Assembly: GCF_036084755.1 (NCBI RefSeq)
Contig: NZ_CP107968.1
Span: 7,138,001 to 7,202,000, forward strand
DNA length: 64,000 bases
From: Streptomyces sp. NBC_00370
Lineage (GTDB): Bacteria; Actinomycetota; Actinomycetes; Streptomycetales; Streptomycetaceae
Reading direction: 5' to 3'
Shown here piece by piece: positions 58,951 to 64,000 of the stretch. The notes below the pieces were generated by a model. That model did no database searches. It worked only from the letters and a program-made list of their open reading frames with translations, and was not told where the DNA came from. Made by a program: the position numbers and the translations under genes. Numbering within the stretch: position 1 is the first letter of the stretch; every line of letters begins with the position of its first letter.

Positions 58951-59896
58951 CGACCGCGACGTAGCGCCATTCGGTGCCGTCGTCCTCCGTGTCGGCCTCC
59001 GTGGTGTTGGAGACGTCCACCTCGACTCCGGCCTCCCCGAGGGTGCTGACAATGCGCTGCCGCATGATCTCGCCCAGGTAGTTGTGGTTGAGATCGAGCC
59101 GCTTGAGGTGGGTGAGCGGCTGACCGCCGAGCAGCGCCTCGGCGCCCTCGTCGCCGAGCGTGCCCATCGACAGGTCGAGCGTCTCCAGATTGGCCACGAC
59201 GGGCGCGCCCGCCAGCGCGGTGGCGATCTCGTCCTGCAGCTGGCTGTTGCGCAGGCCGAGATGGCGCAGCGCGGGCAGCCGCGCCCCGGACAGGAACGGT
59301 GCCAGATCGGCGATTTCCGCGTTCGCGCCGTAGTCGTCGACGCCCAGCCACAGATCCAGCCGCTGCAGCGCGGGGAACTCACTCGCGCCGACGCCCCGCA
59401 CCACCTCGACGTCCAGGCCGCCCGTCTCGATCGTCAGCGACCGCAACTGCTCGTGCTTGACCGGCGGGAAGCGCAGGTCCGTGCCGCCGCGCACACCGAA
59501 CTCACGCAGGGCGGGGAACGCGTCGAGCAGCGGGGTCACCAGGGTCTGGTTGATCCACGATATCTCGCACTCGTCGAACGTGATGTCCCCGAGGAACAGG
59601 GCCCGCAGCTCGGGCAGTTGCCCGCGCGCCGCCACGACGGCCGCGATCACCTCGTCGGGTCCCGACTCGTACGCGTCGCTCCAGGAACCGATGATGAGCG
59701 CCTGGACCTCGGTGGTGTCGACAGTCTCGGTGAAGCGGGCGAACGCCGCCTCCCACGGTTCCTCCGCCTCGTACGAGTCGACGGAGACGCGCCAGGCCAC
59801 GGCGCCGGGCTCGGGCAGCGGCTCCGTCACACCGCCCCCGGGGAAGTCGAACGCGGGCAGGCCGTAGAGCTCCTGCAGATGGTTCGAGATGGACAT
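58943..59896 (-). CDS. STM4015-family leucine-rich-repeat protein
   Basis: The 317-aa protein has an N-terminal domain (residues 1-130) and ribonuclease-inhibitor-like leucine-rich repeats from about 135 on (LRSLTIE, LQRLDLWLG, LRHLGLRNSQL, LETLDLSMGTLGDEG, LKRLDLNHNYL). The end is acidic (TEADTEDDG). It is the first gene of the leftward set; LRR proteins usually bind partner proteins. AGGAG lies 9 nt before ATG 59896. It may be a scaffold, sensor or substrate for the radical SAM and ATP-grasp partners. Confidence 0.82.
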   Translation of the reverse strand: MSISNHLQELYGLPAFDFPGGGVTEPLPEPGAVAWRVSVDSYEAEEPWEAAFARFTETVDTTEVQALIIGSWSDAYESGPDEVIAAVVAARGQLPELRALFLGDITFDECEISWINQTLVTPLLDAFPALREFGVRGGTDLRFPPVKHEQLRSLTIETGGLDVEVVRGVGASEFPALQRLDLWLGVDDYGANAEIADLAPFLSGARLPALRHLGLRNSQLQDEIATALAGAPVVANLETLDLSMGTLGDEGAEALLGGQPLTHLKRLDLNHNYLGEIMRQRIVSTLGEAGVEVDVSNTTEADTEDDGTEWRYVAVGE

Positions 59897-59942
59897 GACT
59901 GATGCTCCTGACACCGGGCGGCATTGACGGGCCAATGGCGAA

Positions 59943-59965
59943 GTTGTACCAAGTCCCACTGACAA
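59943..59965 (-). promoter_or_regulatory. RecA-NDp / PafBC-like promoter of the STM4015-STM4011 operon
   Basis: On the minus strand TTGTCAGTG (59965-59957), eight nt, then TACAAC (59948-59943) match the actinobacterial RecA-independent DNA-damage promoter TTGTCRGTG-N8-TANNNT except for the last base. The start codon is 47 nt from the -10. Confidence 0.55.
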
Positions 59966-60006
59966 CGCCCCTCGGCGGGGGGCCGGTCGTGCGCGGCCGG
60001 GGCCGA

Positions 60007-60029
60007 TTGTCAGACCCGGCCTCTAGCGT
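60007..60029 (+). promoter_or_regulatory. RecA-NDp / PafBC-like promoter of the divergent pair
   Basis: TTGTCAGAC (60007-60015), eight nt (60016-60023), TAGCGT (60024-60029) matches TTGTCRGTG-N8-TANNNT with two changes in the last two positions of the -35 block. It lies 48 nt before the 109-aa gene. Confidence 0.5.
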
Positions 60030-60077
60030 CGGAGACAGGTTCGGCGCACTCGGCGCCGGCCGGTCGAGGGGAGAGCC

Positions 60078-60407
60078 ATGTTCCGGCAGGGAGACGTGCT
60101 GATCATGCCCGTCGCCGAGAGTGCGGTGCCGCCGCATCTCGTGACGGCCGACGGCGGCCCGAGGGACGCCCGGGGGCGGCTGGTCCTGGCGCTCGGCGAG
60201 GTCACGGGCCATGCCCACGCGGTCACCGGACCCGGCAGGCTGATCCGGGTGCCGGGGGACGAGTCGGGGCCGATGTACCTCCATCTCCCGGACGGCGGAC
60301 GGGTGGTGCACGAGGAGCACGCGGCGATACCGCTGCCCAAGGGCTGGTTCCGGGTGGTGCGCCAGCGGGAGTACCTGCCGGGGGCCGTGCGTGTCGTCGC
60401 CGACTGA
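60078..60407 (+). CDS. Conserved uncharacterised 109-aa protein
   Basis: A 109-aa protein rich in beta-strand-like segments (FRQGDVLIMPV, VLALGEVTGHAHAVTG, VVHEEHAAIPLPKGWFRVVRQREYLP). Proteins with this GDV...GEVTGHAHAV...HEEH...LPxGWYRVVRQREY pattern recur in diverse bacteria beside DUF6745 genes, as here. His-rich segments hint at metal binding. GAGGGGAGAG precedes ATG 60078 by about 6 nt. I cannot assign a function. Confidence 0.75.
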   Translation: MFRQGDVLIMPVAESAVPPHLVTADGGPRDARGRLVLALGEVTGHAHAVTGPGRLIRVPGDESGPMYLHLPDGGRVVHEEHAAIPLPKGWFRVVRQREYLPGAVRVVAD

Positions 60408-60473
60408 GCCCGGTGAGGGGCGCGGCGACGGGGGCGGAGGCAGGACGGACATGACAGCGGAGGGGCTTCGGAC

Positions 60474-61565
60474 ATGAGCGGCGTGTACATCGGCATGGGC
60501 ACGGACATCGGTACGGACGACGGCACGGGTGCGGGCATGGGCCTGGGTGTGGAGGAGCTGGACAAGTGGCGGGTCGTCGCCGCGGCGACGGGTCCGGCGG
60601 ACCGGGCGGCGGCCGAGCGCGGGGTGCGGCTCGCCTACCGCAGCGCCGGGCTGGCCGAGCCGGCCACGATCCGGTGGGCCGGATCACCGCTGGCCGGCGC
60701 CGAGACCGCGCGGGCCCTGGCGGGCGCGGGGGCGGGGCGTTCCGTGCGCGACGAGGTGCGCACCCGCCCCTGGGCGGAGGAGCGGCGCAGGGTGCACGAC
60801 GCGCTGGGCCCGGCGGGCTGGGCCGCCCACTGGAGCGCGACCGGCGCCCGGCTCTGGGACACCACGCGGCTGCTCGCCGACCGGATACGCACCGGCGTCG
60901 TCGACTCCCTCACCGCGGGCGGCGAGGACCTGGCCGAGGCGGCGCGGGTGCGCTCCGTCCTGCTGGACGCGGTGCTCGGCCAGCAGGACGCCGCCTGGCT
61001 CGCCGCCTTCGACGGCCGCAGTACCAGGCTCGAAGGTCTGGCCGCCGTCGCCGAGCACGCGGGCTGGTGGTGGCCCTACGAGAACGTCGCGGTGATCTGC
61101 GAGCGGCCCGTCGCGCTGTACCGCGACGAGGCAGGCCGGCTCGACCACGCGGAAGGGCCCGCGCTCGCCTACCCGGACGGCTTCGCGCTGTACGCGTGGC
61201 GCGGCATGCCCGTACCCGCCACGTTCCTGGACGAGCTGCCCTCGCTGACGCCCGAGCGGATACGGGGCGAGGAGAACGCGGAGCTGCGCCGCGTCATGCT
61301 GGAGCACTACGGCTACGACCGCTTCCTCGCCGAGTCCGGCGCCCGGCCCGTGCACCGGGACGAGACCGGGGTGCTGTGGCGGACGGAGCTGCCGGGCGAC
61401 GAGGCCGTCGTGATGGTCGAGGTGGTCAACGCGACCCCCGAGCCTGACGGCGAACACCGCACGTACTGGCTGCGGGTGCCGCCCGCGACACGCACCGCGA
61501 AGGAGGGAGTGGCCTGGACCTTCGGGCTCGACGCCGACACGTACGAGCCGGTGCGGCAGACCTGA
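60474..61565 (+). CDS. DUF6745-like protein of unknown function
   Basis: The 363-aa protein follows the 109-aa gene after 66 nt. Its first 20 residues are Gly/Asp-rich (GMGTDIGTDDGTGAGMG). The middle has WWWPYENVAVICERPVALYRDEAGRLDHAEGPALAYPDGFALYAWRGM, presented here in parts as WWWPYENVAVICERP and LHAEGPALAY-like blocks. The DUF6745 assignment rests on that recognisable pattern. GGAGGGG lies 9 nt before the ATG. Divergent promoter pairing with the STM4015 operon suggests shared control. Confidence 0.7.
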   Translation: MSGVYIGMGTDIGTDDGTGAGMGLGVEELDKWRVVAAATGPADRAAAERGVRLAYRSAGLAEPATIRWAGSPLAGAETARALAGAGAGRSVRDEVRTRPWAEERRRVHDALGPAGWAAHWSATGARLWDTTRLLADRIRTGVVDSLTAGGEDLAEAARVRSVLLDAVLGQQDAAWLAAFDGRSTRLEGLAAVAEHAGWWWPYENVAVICERPVALYRDEAGRLDHAEGPALAYPDGFALYAWRGMPVPATFLDELPSLTPERIRGEENAELRRVMLEHYGYDRFLAESGARPVHRDETGVLWRTELPGDEAVVMVEVVNATPEPDGEHRTYWLRVPPATRTAKEGVAWTFGLDADTYEPVRQT

Positions 61566-61617
61566 GGCGCCCGCCCCGCGGCCGGACAGGGGGAGGCCGG
61601 TGGCCCGGGCCGTCCTC

Positions 61618-62571
61618 TCAGACCGTACGGGCGAGCAGCGCGTCCCTGTCGATCAGGGAAGCGGGTCCCTCGCCCGTGCAGGCGTAGGCACCGGCGACGG
61701 CGCCGAGGTGTGCGCACTCCTCCAGATCGCGGCCGGTCAGCCGGCCGTACAGGAAACCGCAGACGTACGCGTCGCCCGCGCCGTTGGAGTCCACCACAGG
61801 ACCTGGCGGCGGTGTCGCCGGGATCGGGCGCGGTGAGCGGCTGCCCTGACGGGACATCAGGTACGAGCCGCCGGCGCCGGCGGTGGCGATCACCGTCTCG
61901 GCCCGTCCCTCGCGCAGGATCTCCTTCATCAGCTGGGCGATCCGCCCGCCGGACCCGGACGCGCTGAGGAACACCAGATCGGCGCGGAGCGCGAACTCCC
62001 TGTGATGGTCGTCCAGGCCGTCCCAGTCGTGCAGATCGGTCGAGACCGGAACACCGAGTTCTTCGATGTCGTCGAAGAGATGGCGCGCGAAGTTGGTGAC
62101 GGACAGATGCACATGGCGGGCCCGCCGCAGATGCGGCAGATAGAACTCACGCGGCATCCGCAGCTCCGCCGGGTCGCGGGCGTCGAAGAAGGACATCCGG
62201 CGGCCGGTCTTCTCCACGAAGTTGACGGCCCTTCGGGTGCCGGCCGGGGATATCAGCGTCTCGAAGTCGACATCGCCCTCGGTGAGCCGCTCCCGCACCT
62301 GCTCACCGGTCCTGTCCTCGCCGATGAAGTCGAGGAACTTGACATCGAGCCCGAGCCGCCGGCAACCCAGGGCCACATTGCCGCCGGAGTGGCCCGGCCA
62401 TTCGATGATCGGCCCCACCCCGACCGAGTCGGCGAGCGGCACGGGCAGCGAGTCGACCCGGACCACGGTGTCGACCCCGCTGCCCCCGACGACCAGCACA
62501 TCAAGTCCGGGCCGAGCCGCCTGTTCGGTCCCGTCGGTCCCGTCGGTCCCGTCGGTCTGGCGCTGCGCCAC
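61618..62571 (-). CDS. PfkB-family carbohydrate kinase
   Basis: The 317-aa ribokinase-fold enzyme has signature 1 in WPGHSGGNVALGCRRLG and signature 2 in VVDSNGAGDAYVCGFLYG, the latter with the catalytic Asp. Length and motifs fit ribokinase, fructokinase or adenosine kinase-type sugar kinases; substrate is not determinable. The GTG at 62571 has GGGGAG only 3 nt upstream. Its N-terminus carries a TDG repeat encoded by a 9-bp tandem repeat, probably a disordered extension. Confidence 0.9.
   Translation of the reverse strand: MAQRQTDGTDGTDGTEQAARPGLDVLVVGGSGVDTVVRVDSLPVPLADSVGVGPIIEWPGHSGGNVALGCRRLGLDVKFLDFIGEDRTGEQVRERLTEGDVDFETLISPAGTRRAVNFVEKTGRRMSFFDARDPAELRMPREFYLPHLRRARHVHLSVTNFARHLFDDIEELGVPVSTDLHDWDGLDDHHREFALRADLVFLSASGSGGRIAQLMKEILREGRAETVIATAGAGGSYLMSRQGSRSPRPIPATPPPGPVVDSNGAGDAYVCGFLYGRLTGRDLEECAHLGAVAGAYACTGEGPASLIDRDALLARTV
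62526..62557. repeat. 3.5 copies of a 9-bp repeat in the kinase N-terminus
   Basis: Units cggtcccgt at 62526, 62535 and 62544, plus a partial copy, encode a Thr-Asp-Gly repeat on the minus strand. Copy-number change would stay in frame. Confidence 0.85.
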
Positions 62572-62624
62572 AGTCTCCCCTTGAGTTGTGAACGTTGAGG
62601 TGGGTCGTCATGCGTCGGCACGCG

Positions 62625-62641
62625 CCGGTGTCGAACACCGG
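62625..62641 (-). terminator. Hairpin after the amino-acid dehydrogenase gene
   Basis: CCGGTGT-CGA-ACACCGG is a perfect 7-bp stem with a 3-nt loop, 44 nt downstream of the leftward dehydrogenase stop. Confidence 0.5.
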
Positions 62642-62684
62642 TGCTGATGTGTTGCCGTCACCCTACTCACCCGCACCGCCCGCC

Positions 62685-63911
62685 TCAGCCGTACCAGCCG
62701 TACCGCTGCGCGATGACGGGCAGCCGGTCCGCGACGACCGCGTGCGCCGCCGCGCGCGGAGTGGTCCCCTCGGCCTCGGCCCGCTCCAGCACCAGGGTGA
62801 CCAGCGCGCGCATCGACCGCCGGATGTGGGCGAACGCCTCGTCGGCGGTCGGACCGATGTCGCCGAACAGCGTCCACCACCACCAGGCGTTGGTGGCCGA
62901 GTTCACCACGACGTCGGGCAGCACCGTGATCCCGCGCGACGCCAGCAGCTCCTCGGCCTCGGGCAGCACCGGCATGTTAGCCGCCTCGACGATCCAACGC
63001 GCCCCGATCCGGGCCTGGTTGACGGAATCGACGGCATACGAGACGGCGGCGGGCACCAGCACGTCGGCCGGCTCCGACAGCCACCCGTCCGCCGGCAGCT
63101 CCCGGTCGTCCGGCCGCAGCGCGGACCGGTCCACCGTGCCGTACCCGTCACGGGCGGCCAGCAGCGCCTCGACGTCAAGACCGTCCGGGTGGGCGATCGT
63201 GCCCTTCACATCGGCCACGGCGACGATCCGCAGCCCGGCTTCGGCCAGGAACCGCGCGGTCGCCCCGCCCATGGTCCCGAAGCCCTGCACGGCGACCCTG
63301 ATCCCGTCGTGGCCGACCTCCGCCCTGTCCAGCGCCGTGAGCACCGACTCGGCGACGCCGCAGCCGCCCACCAGCGCGTCGAGACCGATCCCCGCCACCT
63401 CGACGGCGAAGGCGTCGGCGAGCCGCCGCCTGGCCGCCGTCTCGTCGTCGAGCAGCGGATGGACGGCCTGGACGGTCGAGACCAGACCGGCCTCGGCGGC
63501 GGCCCGGTCCACGGTCTCCTGGCTCAGCCCCAGATCCTCCCCGGTGGTCCAGAAGCACTCGACGTACGGCCGGGTGGCACGCAGGAACCTGACAAGCAGG
63601 TCGTACGCCCCAGGGTCCCGCGGGTCGCAGTCGACACCGCCCTTGGCGCCGCCGAGCGGCACGTAGCGGGCCGTGGCAGCGTCCGCGTCGAAGTGCAGGG
63701 CCTCCTTCATGGTCATGCCGCGGGCGAGACCGGCCACCTCGGACAGCGTGCAGCCCTCGCGCATCCGCAGTCCGCCGCTGGCCACGCCGCGTACCAGCCG
63801 GTCCACCACCAGATATCCCTTGCGCCCGGTGACGTGGTCCGTCCAGGTGAGCGAGATCAGCGGGGCGTCGCCGGGCGGGGTGGGCGTCATCGGGTGGGTC
63901 TCCTCGGTCAT
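62685..63911 (-). CDS. Glu/Leu/Phe/Val dehydrogenase family protein
   Basis: The 408-aa NAD(P)-dependent amino-acid dehydrogenase has the substrate-site segments ASGGLRMREGC and YVPLGGAKGGVDCDP (catalytic Lys in GGAKGG). The Rossmann motif is VAVQGFGTMGGATARFLAEAG, and VDSVNQARIGARWIVEAANMPVLPEA follows. It oxidatively deaminates an amino acid such as Glu, Leu or Val; specificity is uncertain. ATG 63911 has AAGAAG about 6 nt upstream; an in-frame ATG at 63980 would add an unlikely 23-residue tail. The remaining 89 nt to the window end hold no supported feature. Confidence 0.9.
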   Translation of the reverse strand: MTEETHPMTPTPPGDAPLISLTWTDHVTGRKGYLVVDRLVRGVASGGLRMREGCTLSEVAGLARGMTMKEALHFDADAATARYVPLGGAKGGVDCDPRDPGAYDLLVRFLRATRPYVECFWTTGEDLGLSQETVDRAAAEAGLVSTVQAVHPLLDDETAARRRLADAFAVEVAGIGLDALVGGCGVAESVLTALDRAEVGHDGIRVAVQGFGTMGGATARFLAEAGLRIVAVADVKGTIAHPDGLDVEALLAARDGYGTVDRSALRPDDRELPADGWLSEPADVLVPAAVSYAVDSVNQARIGARWIVEAANMPVLPEAEELLASRGITVLPDVVVNSATNAWWWWTLFGDIGPTADEAFAHIRRSMRALVTLVLERAEAEGTTPRAAAHAVVADRLPVIAQRYGWYG

Positions 63912-64000
63912 GTCGACTTCTTGCGGGGGTGACGCGGAATTCTCGCTGATCCCCGGCATGCCGGGGAATCCTGGGGGCACCCCGCCCGTTGTTGTGGCGT

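Noticed and set aside
60474..60540. Gly/Asp-rich N-terminus of the DUF6745-like protein as a RiPP precursor or calcium-binding repeat
   Set aside because: Too short and not repeated with a fixed period; more likely an extension from an upstream start choice.
1..64000. tRNA genes, insertion sequences, prophage or CRISPR arrays
   Set aside because: No cloverleaf-like segments, transposase motifs, terminal repeats or regular spacer-repeat patterns were seen on reading both strands.

Overview
The window is high-GC actinomycete chromosome and almost certainly Streptomyces. It has very strong third-position G/C bias, GTG and TTG starts, many 4-bp stop/start overlaps, WhiB and SsgA-like (SALP) proteins, a two-domain small laccase, a GH46 chitosanase and a hopanoid operon. 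From memory, the gene order follows the S. coelicolor region running from the small laccase gene through idi to the hopanoid genes; I could not check this by search. I saw no tRNA, rRNA, insertion sequence, prophage or CRISPR array.

Layout. 1-9.8 kb: secreted ThuA/PQQ-type dehydrogenase (cut by the window edge), Tat-exported laccase, VOC protein, WhiB protein, acyl-ACP desaturase with a chitosanase right behind it, dimethylargininase and a UvrA-like ATPase. 9.8-13.4 kb: ABC-F protein with a long leader and a WblC/WhiB7-like promoter, a SALP, an Fe-S protein with an altered CDGSH motif, and endonuclease V. 13.5-19.2 kb: a four-gene acyl-CoA operon (CoA-transferase/racemase, F420-type oxidoreductase, thiolase, FadB-like), facing a MerR regulator. 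20-31.2 kb: LacI regulator, amino-acid oxidase, second ABC-F, DUF4190 protein, Tex, enoyl-CoA hydratase, anti-sigma-type ATPase, idi, CDF transporter and galE.

31.4-38.6 kb is a compact polyol-phosphate / cell-surface polymer operon. It holds two CDP-alcohol phosphotransferases, a nucleotidyltransferase, a glycerol-1-phosphate-dehydrogenase-like enzyme, a GT2 glycosyltransferase and a TagGH-type ABC exporter. 38.9-50.6 kb is the hopanoid operon: hpnC, hpnD, a 31-codon ORF, hpnE, a polyprenyl diphosphate synthase, shc, hpnG, hpnH, dxs and hpnO. idi at 28.4 kb and dxs supply isoprenoid precursors; HpnC/D/E make squalene; Shc makes hopene; HpnH/G/O build the C35 amino side chain. ispG, which I remember between hpnH and dxs in S. 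coelicolor, is absent; a large dyad lies there instead.

50.7-54.7 kb: XRE-cupin regulator with two operator-like dyads spaced 20 bp, a 50-aa membrane protein, a tyrosine-phosphatase-like protein, a LysM/M23 cell-wall hydrolase behind a ydaO-type c-di-AMP riboswitch, and an SGNH hydrolase. 54.7-61.6 kb holds the least understood system: the five-gene STM4011-STM4015 set (two radical SAM enzymes, a sulfatase-fold hydrolase, an ATP-grasp-like protein, a leucine-rich-repeat protein). It is divergent from a pair of uncharacterised genes, one of them DUF6745-like. Both divergent promoters resemble the RecA-independent (PafBC) DNA-damage motif, so the locus may be a damage-inducible peptide or small-molecule modification system. 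The window ends with a PfkB sugar kinase and a Glu/Leu/Phe/Val dehydrogenase.
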